A stretch of DNA of 64,000 nucleotides from Sphingomonas sp. 67-36 (lineage in GTDB: Bacteria > Pseudomonadota > Alphaproteobacteria > Sphingomonadales > Sphingomonadaceae), in contig MKSU01000022.1 in assembly GCA_001897375.1 (NCBI GenBank), positions 62,001-126,000 of the forward strand. Reading direction: 5' to 3'. Both the position numbers and the translations under genes were made by a program. Below, piece by piece: positions 7,705 to 16,884 of the stretch. Each line of letters begins with the position of its first letter. Within the stretch, counting starts at the first letter, position 1. The notes below the pieces were generated by a model. It saw nothing but the letters and a program-made list of their open reading frames with translations. It had not been told where the DNA came from and searched no databases.

Positions 7705-10245
7705 ATGGCAAGTTTCAAGAACCGTATGCTGGTTTCGTTTCTCGCATCGGCGGCCTTGTCCGCGCCCGCGATGGCCCAGACGACGGATCAGCAGCCTTCC
7801 CGCGCATCCAACGACGCGATGAGCGACATCATCGTCACCGCGCAGAAGCGCGACGAGAATATCCAGACGGTGCCGATCTCGATCCAGGCGCTGTCCACGC
7901 GGAAGCTCGATCAGCTCAACATCTCGAACTTCAACGAATATACCCAGCTGCTCCCGTCGGTCGCGTTCCAGACGTCGCAGCCGGGCGTGACGACCGTCTA
8001 TATGCGCGGCGTCGCCTCGGGCGGGGACGGCAATCATTCCGGCTCGCTGCCTTCGGTCGGCAGCTATCTCGACGAGCAGCCGGTGACGACGATCGGCGGC
8101 ACGCTGGACATCCACATCTACGACGTGGCCCGGATCGAGAGCCTGTCCGGCCCGCAGGGCACGCTCTACGGCGCGTCGAGCGAGGCGGGCACGATCCGCA
8201 TCATCACCAACAAGCCCGACACCTCCGGCTTCTACGGCCGCGTCGATGGCGAGCTGAACACCGTCCACAAGGGCGGCGTCGGCGGCAAACTGGAGGGGAT
8301 GATCAATACGCCCTTCTCCGATCGGGTCGCGCTGCGCGTCGTCGGCTTCTACCAGAAGGACGCCGGCTATATCGACAATGTGCCCGGCACGCGCACCTTC
8401 TGCGGCACGCCGACCTATGACGAGAAGGGCAATGTCGACGGCTGCATCAAGGACGGGATCAGCGTCAACAACAGCGCTCTCGTGAAGAAGGACTACAACG
8501 ATACCGAGACGTGGGGCGGCCGCGCGGCGCTCAAGGTCGATCTCGACAACAACTGGACGATCACGCCGACCGTTCTCTATCAGGAACAGCGCAGCCACGG
8601 CAGCTACGGCTTCGATCCGCAGGTCGGCGATCTGGAAGTCCAGCATTTCTACCCCGAATACCGCCGTGATCGCTTCATCCAGGGCGCGCTGACGATCGAG
8701 GGCAAGCTCGGCAACTGGGACCTCACCTATGCCGGCGCCTATCTCGACCGGCGCGACACGCAGTCGACCGACTATACCGATTACGCCGAAGCCTATGACC
8801 AGATGTATCAATCGGTCGGCGGGCTGGCGAACTACTTCAATTATCAGGATGCTTCCGGCAAGACGATCGATCCGCGCCAGCGCGTGATCGGCACCGATCA
8901 TTTTAAGAAGATGAGCCAGGAGTTCCGCGTCGCTTCGCCCAGCACGGAGCGGTTCCGGCTCGTCGCCGGCGCCTTCTACCAGCGCCAGTCGAACGTGATC
9001 CATCAGGATTATCAGATTCCGGGCCTCGGGCCGCAGGTGTCGGTCAATGGTTGGCCGGGCACGCTGTGGCTCACCCAGCAGTATCGCGTCGACAAGGACT
9101 ATGCGATGTTCGGCGAGGCGAGCTTCGATATCCTGCCGAAGCTGACCGTCACGGCCGGCGGGCGCGCGTTCATCTACGACAATTCGCTGGTCGGCTTCTT
9201 CGGCTTCGGGCGCAATCCCGGCGCGGACGAGAGCGGCATTCCCTATACCGCGTCTCCCTATAACGGTGCGGGCAGCTCGGGCACGGGCGTTGCCGGCTGT
9301 TTCCTCACGAACGGCCAGACTTTGGGGCAGATGGTCAACGGCGATTCGCCGCAGTACCCCGCGCCCTTCGCGCCGGTCACTGTGGCAGGCGGTCCGTGCA
9401 CCAATCTCGCCAATCTTTCCGGCGGGCAACTCATTCCCAAGCGCACGCAGGGGCAGGGCGTCACCTACAAGTTCAACCTGACGTGGAAGCCGAGCGACCA
9501 GTTGATGCTTTACGCGACCTGGTCGCGCGGTTTCCGGCCCGGCGGCATCAACCGGCGCGGCGACGTGCGCGATTATGCGCCTGACTATCTGACCAACTAC
9601 GAGGTCGGATGGAAGTCGACGCTGATGGGCGGCATGTTCCGCTTCAACGGCGCGATCTATCAGCAGAACTGGGATACGTTCCAATTCTCCTTCCTCGGCC
9701 AGAACAGCTTCACGATCATCGAGAACGGGCCGAGCGCCCGTATCCGCGGCGTGGAGATGGACGCAACGCTCAACACCGGGCCGCTTACCGTGACGGCGGC
9801 GGGCGCCTATACCGACGCCAAGACGCTCAACGATTTGTGCGCGACGCTGGTATGTACCGGGGAAGAAGGCAATCTTCTCGCCCCTTCGGGAACCCGTCTG
9901 CCGATCACGCCGCAGTTCAAGATCAACGGCACGGCGCGTTACACCGTCCCGCTCGGATCGGCGAAGGGCTATATCCAGGGCCTGATCGCGCATCAAAGCT
10001 CCGCATCCTCGGACATTCGCACCATTCCGGCCGGGGAGCTTGGCCGGCTGCGTGCCTATACCACCGCCAATCTCGCAGTGGGCGCGGAACTGACCAACTA
10101 TAATATCGAGGTTTTCGTACAGAATCTGTGGGATGAGCGCGGCGAGATCTCGCGCTTCGAGGAGTGCGGGTCGTGCGGTCAGCGGCCCTATATTGTGCCG
10201 ATCCAGCCGCGCACGATCGGCATCCGCGTGGGCGCGAAGTTCTAG
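7705..10245 (+). CDS. TonB-dependent outer-membrane receptor
   Basis: 846 aa from the ATG at 7705, preceded by a GGGGGGAAAG ribosome binding site; the open frame upstream of this has no receptor features. Signal peptide MASFKNRMLVSFLASAALSA with cleavage after AMA, then a TonB-box-like DIIVTAQKR near residue 42. The plug domain contains VTTVYMRGV and GPQGTLYGASSEAGTIRI. The remainder is a 22-strand-type beta barrel rich in aromatic strands, ending GIRVGAKF with the terminal Phe typical of outer-membrane barrels. Substrate unknown. No exbB, tonB or regulator gene is adjacent. The stop codon lies inside the stem of a downstream palindrome. Confidence 0.93.
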   Translation: MASFKNRMLVSFLASAALSAPAMAQTTDQQPSRASNDAMSDIIVTAQKRDENIQTVPISIQALSTRKLDQLNISNFNEYTQLLPSVAFQTSQPGVTTVYMRGVASGGDGNHSGSLPSVGSYLDEQPVTTIGGTLDIHIYDVARIESLSGPQGTLYGASSEAGTIRIITNKPDTSGFYGRVDGELNTVHKGGVGGKLEGMINTPFSDRVALRVVGFYQKDAGYIDNVPGTRTFCGTPTYDEKGNVDGCIKDGISVNNSALVKKDYNDTETWGGRAALKVDLDNNWTITPTVLYQEQRSHGSYGFDPQVGDLEVQHFYPEYRRDRFIQGALTIEGKLGNWDLTYAGAYLDRRDTQSTDYTDYAEAYDQMYQSVGGLANYFNYQDASGKTIDPRQRVIGTDHFKKMSQEFRVASPSTERFRLVAGAFYQRQSNVIHQDYQIPGLGPQVSVNGWPGTLWLTQQYRVDKDYAMFGEASFDILPKLTVTAGGRAFIYDNSLVGFFGFGRNPGADESGIPYTASPYNGAGSSGTGVAGCFLTNGQTLGQMVNGDSPQYPAPFAPVTVAGGPCTNLANLSGGQLIPKRTQGQGVTYKFNLTWKPSDQLMLYATWSRGFRPGGINRRGDVRDYAPDYLTNYEVGWKSTLMGGMFRFNGAIYQQNWDTFQFSFLGQNSFTIIENGPSARIRGVEMDATLNTGPLTVTAAGAYTDAKTLNDLCATLVCTGEEGNLLAPSGTRLPITPQFKINGTARYTVPLGSAKGYIQGLIAHQSSASSDIRTIPAGELGRLRAYTTANLAVGAELTNYNIEVFVQNLWDERGEISRFEECGSCGQRPYIVPIQPRTIGIRVGAKF

Positions 10246-10346
10246 AGCGGTTGTCGATCCGATTGCATCGGATCACCGCTCTATTTTCCTTGTTTGCCGC
10301 GATTTCCGAGCCGGCAGGTGATCCACCTGTCTCGAAATCGCTCTAG
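10243..10346. repeat. Compound palindromic repeat block
   Basis: First element: TAGAGCGGT (10243-10251) pairs with ACCGCTCTA (10275-10283), and inside it GATCCGAT-TGC-ATCGGATC; it is followed by a short T-run, so it can also terminate the receptor transcript. Second element: GCGATTTC-CGAG (10299-10310) and CAGGTG-ATC-CACCTG (10315-10329) close on CTCG-AAATCGC (10331-10341). CGCTCTA recurs at 10339-10345. The layout is that of a repetitive extragenic palindrome. Confidence 0.65.
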
Positions 10347-10386
10347 GGGAGGAGCCTGACGCCACGGTGCGTCAAGGTTCAAGGGG

Positions 10387-10416
10387 AAGGGCGGGGCGGC
10401 GACGTCCCGCCCTTTT
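10387..10416 (+). terminator. Rho-independent terminator
   Basis: AAGGGCGGG and CCCGCCCTT form a perfect 9-bp stem around a 10-base loop and are followed by TTTT. It lies downstream of the TonB-dependent receptor gene and the palindromic block. Confidence 0.75.
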
Positions 10417-10457
10417 CCATTGGCGAATCCGCGTGGAATGCGGAGAGACCACGCAAG

Positions 10458-10486
10458 AAAAAAGGCGCCGGTTGCCCGACGCCTTC
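10458..10486 (-). terminator. Terminator of the PEP-CTERM gene
   Basis: Read on the minus strand, AAGGCG and CGCCTT form a stem around a 12-base loop, and a run of six T follows. It begins about 25 bp after the PEP-CTERM stop codon. Confidence 0.7.
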
Positions 10487-10510
10487 TTACCTATCGCAAC
10501 CGGCAGCGTG

Positions 10511-11050
10511 TCAGGCGAAGCGCACCTGCGCCTTGCGGCGGCGCATCGCCGCGCCGACCAGGCCGAAGCCGGCGATCATCATCGCCCAGGTCGCCGGCTC
10601 GGGCACGCCGCCCGCGCCCGCGACGGCCGACACGCTGCCCTCGGTCAGCCAGCGCGATCCGGCGAGCTTCTGCGTCTCGCTGGTGGTCTGGTCCAGCATC
10701 GCGCCGGCAGCGGTCAGCGCGCTGCTGAAGAAAATGTTGAGCTGCGAGCCGCCGGCGAACTTCGCCGAAATGCCCTGCGCGGAGGTCCAGAACACCGGGT
10801 TGATCGCATCGGCCATCGTATAGGTCGTGCCGGTGAACACGCCATAGGGCCAGCCGTTGCCGCCCGCCGAGGTGATCGAGAAATCCTCCAGCACGGAAAG
10901 ATCGTCGCTGGTGGTGAACGAGCCGGTCAGCGTGCCGCCGTCGACCAGCTTCACATTGTCGAGATTGAACACGACCGCCGCCGAAGCCGGCGTCGCCATC
11001 GCGATGGCCGAAACGGCCGACAGGGCAGCAGCGGCTACCAACTTGCGCAT
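10511..11050 (-). CDS. PEPxxWA-CTERM sorting domain protein
   Basis: 179 aa secreted protein. A signal peptide (MRKLVAAAALSAVSAIAMA, cleavage near TPASA) is followed by a compact beta-rich region of about 125 residues with no recognised enzyme motif. The C-terminus has a PEP-CTERM sorting tail: PEPATWAMMIAGFGLVG followed by the basic stop-transfer AAMRRRKAQ. In this family an exosortase recognises and processes the tail for surface or matrix delivery. No exosortase gene is in the window. Single-gene transcript with its own terminator. GGGAG upstream supports the start. Confidence 0.88.
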   Translation of the reverse strand: MRKLVAAAALSAVSAIAMATPASAAVVFNLDNVKLVDGGTLTGSFTTSDDLSVLEDFSITSAGGNGWPYGVFTGTTYTMADAINPVFWTSAQGISAKFAGGSQLNIFFSSALTAAGAMLDQTTSETQKLAGSRWLTEGSVSAVAGAGGVPEPATWAMMIAGFGLVGAAMRRRKAQVRFA

Positions 11051-11262
11051 AATCTAACTCCCACGTCCAATCAGTTCCGGCGGCGGCGAATCAGCTCGCT
11101 GCCGTGATCGAGGCTGGCTCCTGACGCAATTAGGCGCGTAGTTACAGCGTATTAATCATTTTTCCGAGAGCTGTACCGAAATGGGACGCTGGGCCGCTTC
11201 ATCGATGAGCGATCTGTTCGCCCGCGCCTGCGAGAGAGGCGACCGGCCGGAATCAGGGAAGG
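11051..11262. other. Intergenic region upstream of the PEP-CTERM gene
   Basis: Together with the tRNA and the bases to 11430 this makes a 380-bp stretch without a protein gene. It must hold the minus-strand promoter of the PEP-CTERM gene. It includes an AT-rich patch near 11140-11170, but I see no convincing promoter hexamers, repeats or small ORF. Confidence 0.4.
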
Positions 11263-11339
11263 TGGCAGGGGAGCTCGGATTCGAACCGAGGGCCTTCGGT
11301 TTTGGAGACCGACGCTCTAACCAGCTGAGCTACACCCCT
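11263..11339 (-). tRNA. tRNA-Trp (CCA anticodon)
   Basis: On the minus strand the sequence begins AGGGGTGTAGCTCAGC, has the anticodon loop CTCCAAA (anticodon CCA), a T arm with TTCGAAT, and ends with an encoded CCA (11263-11265). The acceptor strands AGGGGTG and CTCCCCT pair except for a T-T opposition at the sixth pair. In many bacteria trnW sits directly before secE; here it is about 7 kb away. Confidence 0.95.
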
Positions 11340-11430
11340 ACGAGCGAATGCCCCTAACGCGAGCCGGCGGCGGCGGCAATAGGGGAGCGAGCGCTGGCGA
11401 TGGGTTCGCTCACCGAAAGCGAGATGGACC

Positions 11431-13803
11431 TCACGCTGCGATATAGGCGTCGGGGCGATGCCGGCCAGCGAGCGAGCGCGCTTCCTCCACTGGCAGCGGG
11501 CGGCCGAAATAGAAGCCCTGGATCTTGGAGCAGCCCAGCTCGCGGATCATGGTCAGTTCCGCTTCGGTCTCCACGCCTTCCGCCGTCGTCGCCATGCCGA
11601 GGCTGCGCGCCAGCGCCACCACCGCGCAGATGATCGCCAGCGCCTCCGGCACCCCGCGCGACGCGCCCTGCACGAAGCTGCGGTCGATCTTGATCGAGGA
11701 GAAGCGGGTGCGGCTGAGATAGCCGAGCGAGGAATAGCCGGTGCCGAAATCGTCGAGGCTCAGCCGCACGCCAAGGTCGAGGATGCGCTCCAGCACCTTC
11801 ACCGCCCCGGTGCCCTCGCGCAGGAAGACGCTTTCGGTCACCTCCAGCTCGAGCCGGCTGGGCGAGATGCCGGACGTGGCGAGCGCCTGTGCGACGACGG
11901 TGACGAAATTGGGATCGTGGAGTTGCTCGGGCGAGACGTTCACCGCGACGCGCACGTCGTCGGGCCAGCGCGCGGCTTCGGCGCAGGCGGTGCGCACCAC
12001 CCATTCGCCGATCGGGCCGATCAGCCGCGCCTCCTCCGCCAGCGGCACGAACTTGGCCGGGCTGACCATGCCGAATTGCGGGTTGTTCCAGCGCAGCAGC
12101 GCCTCGAAGCCGGTGAGGCGGCCGCTCTCCGCTTCCACCACCGGCTGATATTGCAGGTGCAACTCACCGCGCTCGAGCGCCTTGCGCAGCGCGATCTCCA
12201 GCACGCGCCGCTCCTCGGCGTTGACGTGGAGCTGCGGATCGTAAGCGTGGAACACCCCGCCGCCGGCGTCTTTCGAGCGATAGAGCGCGAGATCGGCCGA
12301 GCGGATCAGGTTCTCCGCCGTGCGCCCGTCGCGCGGCGAGGTGGCGACGCCGACCGAGGCGCCGATCCACAGGGTATGCTGATCCACCTCATAGGGGCGG
12401 GAGAGCGTCTCGATGATCGTCCGGGCGAGTTGCTCCACGCGCTCGCTGTCGGTGGCGTCGCGCACCACCACGGCGAATTCGTCGCCGCCGAGCCGGCCGA
12501 CCATCTCATTGTCGGTGACGAGCTGCGCCAGCCGCTCGGACACGCGGCCGAGCAGCCGGTCGCCGATCGGATGGCCGAGCGTGTCGTTGACTGCCTTGAA
12601 GCGATCGAGGTCGATCATCATGAAGGCGCAGCGCGACCCCCATTTCTCCGCCTCGACCAGCGCGCGGCCCAGCGCCTCGTTGATGAGCAGGCGGTTGGGC
12701 AGGCCGGTGAGCGTGTCGTAGCGCGCCATGCGGTTGATCTTGTCGGCGGTGGTGCGCTGCTCGGTGACATCCGAGCCGACCCCGCGGAAACCGACGAAAT
12801 CGCCGCGATCGTCGTAGCGCGGGCTGGCGGCGATCTCCCACCAGCGCTGCTCGCCGTCGACCATTACCGGCAGCACGAGATCGCGGAAGCTCTCGCGGTT
12901 CTTTAGCTTCTCCGCGAGCTGGCGCAGCGCGGCCGAGAAATTGCCCGAATCCCACGAGGGGCCGGCGAGCACCTGAAGCAGCGGCAGCCCCTCGATCGCG
13001 CTGGGCGCGACGCCGAGCGCGATGGCGAAGCGACCGTTGGCCCGGACGATGCGGCGCTGGACGTCGGTTTCCCACAGCCAGTCGGAGCCGGTGTCCTCGA
13101 ACTCGCGGAGCAGCAGGCTGACCGTCTCGTCGCGCTCGGTGAGCGTCAGTTCGGAGCCGCGCAGCAGGACGAGCGCCTGCGCGCGCGAGACGCAGGCGAT
13201 GATCAGGATCGCCGCGAACAGCACGGTCCCCGCCGCTGCGACATAGACCTGCGCGAAGACGAAGGCGGCGGTCACCGCGAGCGCCACCCCGCCGATGAAA
13301 CCCAGCGCCGCGAGGACCAGCGGCGCCAGCGCCAGCGCGGCGGCCGACATCAGCACCGACAGGACCATCCACAACGCCAGCGGCGTCGCCGAATCGCCGT
13401 AGCGCCCGAACAGCAGCACCGGCACGCTCCACGCCACGGCCAGCGCGGCGCCCTCGAAACCGGTGCCGCGCAGATCGTCGACCGAGGCGAGCGCATCGGG
13501 TTCCGGGCTGATCCGCAACCGGCGGACCGCGACGATGGTGGCGATCAGCATGACGCCGACCGTCCAGATGCCCAGCCAGACCGGTGGCACGAAATGGGAG
13601 AGCAGCATCACCACGATCGCCGCGCCGATCAGGTTCGCGCCGAGCATGAACAGCGCGAGCTGCCGCCCCGCGTGCAGCGTGGCGCCGCGAATCCGTGCCC
13701 AGGCGGCGGGATCATCGCCTTCGGAAAGGCCGAGCAGCGGCCCGATCGGGACCGCCGGGTGACGAACGGTGGGGGGGACTGGGACACTCACGCCCGACCG
13801 CAT
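11431..13803 (-). CDS. Membrane-anchored PAS-GGDEF-EAL cyclic-di-GMP protein
   Basis: 790 aa. The N-terminal 220 residues carry several membrane segments (for example LFMLGANLIGAAIVVML), followed by a PAS-type sensor region (about 235-350, with WLWETDVQRRIVRANGRFA). The diguanylate cyclase domain has an intact GRLGGDEFAVVV near residue 437. The phosphodiesterase domain has FEALLRW near 565 and DDFGTGYSSLGYL near 684, both typical of active EAL enzymes. The protein could therefore make or degrade c-di-GMP; which activity dominates is not visible. The gene starts 62 bp downstream of the acyl-AMP ligase gene on the same strand. No terminator is visible between them, so they may be co-transcribed. 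Confidence 0.93.
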   Translation of the reverse strand: MRSGVSVPVPPTVRHPAVPIGPLLGLSEGDDPAAWARIRGATLHAGRQLALFMLGANLIGAAIVVMLLSHFVPPVWLGIWTVGVMLIATIVAVRRLRISPEPDALASVDDLRGTGFEGAALAVAWSVPVLLFGRYGDSATPLALWMVLSVLMSAAALALAPLVLAALGFIGGVALAVTAAFVFAQVYVAAAGTVLFAAILIIACVSRAQALVLLRGSELTLTERDETVSLLLREFEDTGSDWLWETDVQRRIVRANGRFAIALGVAPSAIEGLPLLQVLAGPSWDSGNFSAALRQLAEKLKNRESFRDLVLPVMVDGEQRWWEIAASPRYDDRGDFVGFRGVGSDVTEQRTTADKINRMARYDTLTGLPNRLLINEALGRALVEAEKWGSRCAFMMIDLDRFKAVNDTLGHPIGDRLLGRVSERLAQLVTDNEMVGRLGGDEFAVVVRDATDSERVEQLARTIIETLSRPYEVDQHTLWIGASVGVATSPRDGRTAENLIRSADLALYRSKDAGGGVFHAYDPQLHVNAEERRVLEIALRKALERGELHLQYQPVVEAESGRLTGFEALLRWNNPQFGMVSPAKFVPLAEEARLIGPIGEWVVRTACAEAARWPDDVRVAVNVSPEQLHDPNFVTVVAQALATSGISPSRLELEVTESVFLREGTGAVKVLERILDLGVRLSLDDFGTGYSSLGYLSRTRFSSIKIDRSFVQGASRGVPEALAIICAVVALARSLGMATTAEGVETEAELTMIRELGCSKIQGFYFGRPLPVEEARSLAGRHRPDAYIAA

Positions 13804-13865
13804 ACGCGATCAGGGGTTGACCAATCGTTTCCGTGCCGCGCCGGCCGTTGTTCGAAACAGCGCGT

Positions 13866-15593
13866 TCAGGCGGCGATGGCGTAAGGCTTGATCTCGCCGG
13901 AGAGATAGAGGTTGCGTGCCTTCGCCCGGCTGAGCTTGCCCGAGCTGGTGCGCGGCAAGGTGCGCGGCGGGATTAGCTCCACCACGCAGTTCATGCCGGT
14001 GACCGCGCGCACCCGGTCGCGGATCTCGTCGCGCAGGCGGGTGCGTTCTGCATCGTCGGAGGTGCGGCACTGGACGAGCACCGCCGGCGTTTCCTCGCCG
14101 CCGGGCGTGGTGATGGCGAAGGCGGCGATGTCGCCCTGCTTGAAGCCGGGGAGCTGCTCCACCGCCCATTCGATGTCCTGCGGCCAGTGGTTGCGGCCGT
14201 TGACGATGATCATGTCCTTGGCGCGGCCGACGATATAGACGTAGCCGTCGGACATGTAGCCCATGTCGCCGGTATCGAGCCAGCCGTCGCTCATGCAGGC
14301 CCGGGTCGCGTCGGGGTCGCGGAAATAGCCGACCATCACCGAAGGGCCGCTGCACCACACCTTGCCGATCGCGCGCTCGGGAAGGGGGGTGCCATCCTCC
14401 TCCCGGATCTCGACCTTCATGTCTCTGACCGGCTTGCCGCAATTGACGATCGCGCGATAGCGTTGCGGGCGATCCTGCCCGGCCGGGACGCCGGAAAGCT
14501 GCGTCTCCTCGACCAGCTCGACACGAATCCCCTCGCCCGGCGGCATGATCGACACCGCCAGCGTCGCCTCGGCAAGGCCGTAGCTCGGCAGGAAGGCGCT
14601 GGCCTTGAACCCGGCATCGGCGAACGCGTCGACGAAACCCTGCATCACATCCGGCCGGATCATGTCCGCGCCATTGCCGGCGAGCCGCCAGCGCGACAGG
14701 TCGAACCGGTCCGATGCGCGCGTCTGGCTGGAGATGCGGCGGGCGCAGATGTCATAGCCGAAAGTCGGCGAATAGCTGATCGAGGTGCCCTGGTTGCGGC
14801 TGATCATGTCCAGCCACGCCAGCGGGCGGCGCGCGAAATCCTCGGTCTTGAGATAGTCGGTGGAGACCTGGTTGGCGATCGGCGAGAGGAAGCAGCCGAC
14901 CAGCCCCATGTCGTGATACCACGGCAGCCATGAGATGCAGCGGTCGCTGTCGACCAGCTTCATCCCGTGCGAATGCGCGGCAAGGTTATTGAGCAGCGCA
15001 TGATGCGTGATCGCCACGCCATGCGGAAAGCGCGTCGAGCCGCTGGAATATTGCAGATAGGCGATATCCTCGCCCTTCGCCGGCGGCAGCGCGACCGGCA
15101 CGGCCTCGACGGCGAGCAGTTCGCTCCAGTCCACGCCCTCGACGCCACGCCCCTCGGCCGCCGCGCCTGCCATCGCGGCCAGCTCCGGCGGATAGATCAG
15201 CATCTTCGGATCGCAGCTCGCGAGCTGGACGCTGAGCTGATCGATATAGGATTCCCTGCCCCCGAAGGAGGTGGGCAGCGGCAGCGGCACCGGCCACGCG
15301 CCGGCATAGACCGTGCCGAAGAACAATGCCGCGAACTCCGGCCCCGTCTCCGCGACGAGCGCGATGCGGTCGCCCGGCGCGACGCCCGCCGCGACCAGCC
15401 GCCACGCCGCTGCTTCCGCATCCCTGCGCAGCTCGGCGAACGGATAGGCGCGGGTCAGTGCGCCGCGCGCATCGTGGAAGTTCAGCCCGCGCTTGCCCTG
15501 CGCCGCATAATCCAGCGCCTCGCCCAGCGTCGCGAAATCCGCGAAGCGCCGTGGCAGCGCGTCCTGCGTGGGAGTGGGATCGAGGGTAGTCAT
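13866..15593 (-). CDS. Fatty acyl-AMP ligase (FAAL)
   Basis: 575 aa member of the ANL adenylate-forming superfamily. It shows the phosphate-binding motif YLQYSSGSTRFPHG near residue 180, WLPWYHDMGLVGCFL, SYGLAEATLAVS, GWLDTGDMGYMSDGYVYI and GRAKDMIIVNGRNHWPQD, with the catalytic lysine in RTSSGKLSRAK near residue 551. The GRNHWPQDIEWAVE block and the length fit stand-alone FAALs, which activate fatty acids as adenylates and load them onto an acyl carrier protein rather than CoA. No acyl carrier protein, polyketide synthase or serine palmitoyltransferase gene is within the window, so the partner is unknown. Delivery of acyl chains for sphingolipids is one inference. Divergent from recX. Confidence 0.88.
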   Translation of the reverse strand: MTTLDPTPTQDALPRRFADFATLGEALDYAAQGKRGLNFHDARGALTRAYPFAELRRDAEAAAWRLVAAGVAPGDRIALVAETGPEFAALFFGTVYAGAWPVPLPLPTSFGGRESYIDQLSVQLASCDPKMLIYPPELAAMAGAAAEGRGVEGVDWSELLAVEAVPVALPPAKGEDIAYLQYSSGSTRFPHGVAITHHALLNNLAAHSHGMKLVDSDRCISWLPWYHDMGLVGCFLSPIANQVSTDYLKTEDFARRPLAWLDMISRNQGTSISYSPTFGYDICARRISSQTRASDRFDLSRWRLAGNGADMIRPDVMQGFVDAFADAGFKASAFLPSYGLAEATLAVSIMPPGEGIRVELVEETQLSGVPAGQDRPQRYRAIVNCGKPVRDMKVEIREEDGTPLPERAIGKVWCSGPSVMVGYFRDPDATRACMSDGWLDTGDMGYMSDGYVYIVGRAKDMIIVNGRNHWPQDIEWAVEQLPGFKQGDIAAFAITTPGGEETPAVLVQCRTSDDAERTRLRDEIRDRVRAVTGMNCVVELIPPRTLPRTSSGKLSRAKARNLYLSGEIKPYAIAA

Positions 15594-15697
15594 TCCAGCA
15601 TTTTACCTTTCGCGCGCCCCTGGCGGGTCGCAAGCCTGCTCATGGCAGCACCTGCGCGCCTCGCGCGTTTAAATTCGTTCGTCAGTGTGGCAACAAC

Positions 15698-16228
15698 ATG
15701 GCCGTGCCCCGCGAACCTCGCCTCGCCCGCCCGCTCGACGCCGCCGCGCTCGATCGGCTGGCGCTGCGTTATGTCGAGCGATTCGCCACCACGCGCGGCA
15801 AGCTGGCGGATTACCTGCGCCGCAAGATGCGCGAGCGCGGCTGGCACGGCACGCCGGTCGATCCCGTGACGGTGGCGGAACGGATGGCCGCGCTGGGCTA
15901 TGTCGACGATCGCGCCTTCGCCGACATGCGCGCGGCGGCTTTGGCGCGGCGCGGGTTCGGCACGCGCCGCGTGGCGCAGGCGTTGCGCGCGGCGCATGTC
16001 GGCGAGGAGGATGCCGTCGCCGCGATCGAGCCGGCGGCGGAGCGGCCGCTCGACGCCGCGCTGGCCTTCGCGCGCCGCCGCCGCTTCGGCCCGTGGGCGA
16101 AGGCCGCACCCGACGAGCGGCTGCGCGAGCGGCAGGTGGCGGCGATGGTGCGCGCCGGCCATGCCCCGGCGCTGGCGCGACGGATCGTGCTTTCGCCTCC
16201 CGGTGTCCCGTTCGAGGGCGATGAATGA
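15698..16228 (+). CDS. recX: RecX-family regulatory protein
   Basis: 176 aa, alpha-helical, basic and Arg/Ala-rich. It has the RecX three-helix repeat pattern: ALRYVERFATTRGKLADYLRRK, then MAALGYVDDRAFADMRA, then RRGFGTRRVAQALR. RecX proteins bind RecA filaments and modulate recombination and the SOS response. It is not next to recA in this window. It starts about 100 bp from the divergent FAAL gene. Sphingomonad RecX proteins are divergent, so the identification rests on the helical motifs. Confidence 0.82.
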   Translation: MAVPREPRLARPLDAAALDRLALRYVERFATTRGKLADYLRRKMRERGWHGTPVDPVTVAERMAALGYVDDRAFADMRAAALARRGFGTRRVAQALRAAHVGEEDAVAAIEPAAERPLDAALAFARRRRFGPWAKAAPDERLRERQVAAMVRAGHAPALARRIVLSPPGVPFEGDE

Positions 16229-16307
16229 CGCATTCCGCGTGGTTTGCCTGTTGTGCCGGATCGTAACCATGCTAGCGTGGGACGAACCCGGGGGGGATCA
16301 CGTATAA

Positions 16308-16883
16308 GTGCGTAGCGACATGTCTCGCGATGCGGATGACCGCGAACAGGAAGAGGGTGTGCCCGGCGCCGAGGAAGGCGTGCGGGTGGCCGGTACGCTC
16401 AAATGGTTCGACGTCACGCGCGGTTTCGGTTTCCTCGTGCCCGATACTGGCGACACGGGGGATGTGCTGATCCATTTCAGCGTGCTCCAGCCGCTCGGCC
16501 GGCGCAGCCTGCCGGAGCGTTCCCGCGTGGAGGCGATCGCGGTGAAGCGCGAGCGCGGTTTCCAGGCGGTGGAGATATTGTCGGTCGATACCTCGCAGGC
16601 CGTTGAACAGGGGGCGCCGCGCGACCGCGCGCGCATCGATCCCGCCAGCATGATCGACGAGGCGGGCGACTGGGAACCGGTGCTGGTGAAATGGTTCAAC
16701 CGGCTGAAGGGCTATGGTTTCCTGGTGCGGCCGGCCGGGGACCAGGATATATTCGTCCATATGGAAACGCTGCGCCGCGCCGCGATCCATGAGGTGGAGC
16801 CCGACCAGCCGCTGCGCGCGCGCGTGGTGGAGGGGCGCAAGGGCCCGCTCGCGGTGGTGGTCGATATCGCGCCGGAGGAATGA
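16308..16883 (+). CDS. Cold-shock protein with two CSD domains
   Basis: 191 aa with two cold-shock domains that bind single-stranded nucleic acid. The first (about residues 25-90) has [17 protein letters not shown] and VLIHFSVL; the second (about 125-190) has [17 protein letters not shown] and DIFVHMETL. Both contain RNP1 and RNP2-type aromatic residues, although the first carries DVTRG in place of the usual N-x-x-KG. The GTG at 16308 is chosen because a GGGGGGAT ribosome binding site lies about 11 bases upstream. Two-CSD proteins are common in alphaproteobacteria. The DUF192 gene begins 1 bp after the stop, so they form an operon. Confidence 0.94.
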   Translation: MRSDMSRDADDREQEEGVPGAEEGVRVAGTLKWFDVTRGFGFLVPDTGDTGDVLIHFSVLQPLGRRSLPERSRVEAIAVKRERGFQAVEILSVDTSQAVEQGAPRDRARIDPASMIDEAGDWEPVLVKWFNRLKGYGFLVRPAGDQDIFVHMETLRRAAIHEVEPDQPLRARVVEGRKGPLAVVVDIAPEE

Positions 16884-16884
16884 G

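Noticed and set aside
7687-9996. 769-codon minus-strand frame opposite the TonB-dependent receptor
   Set aside because: Antisense shadow of a clear receptor gene with a normal signal peptide and barrel end.
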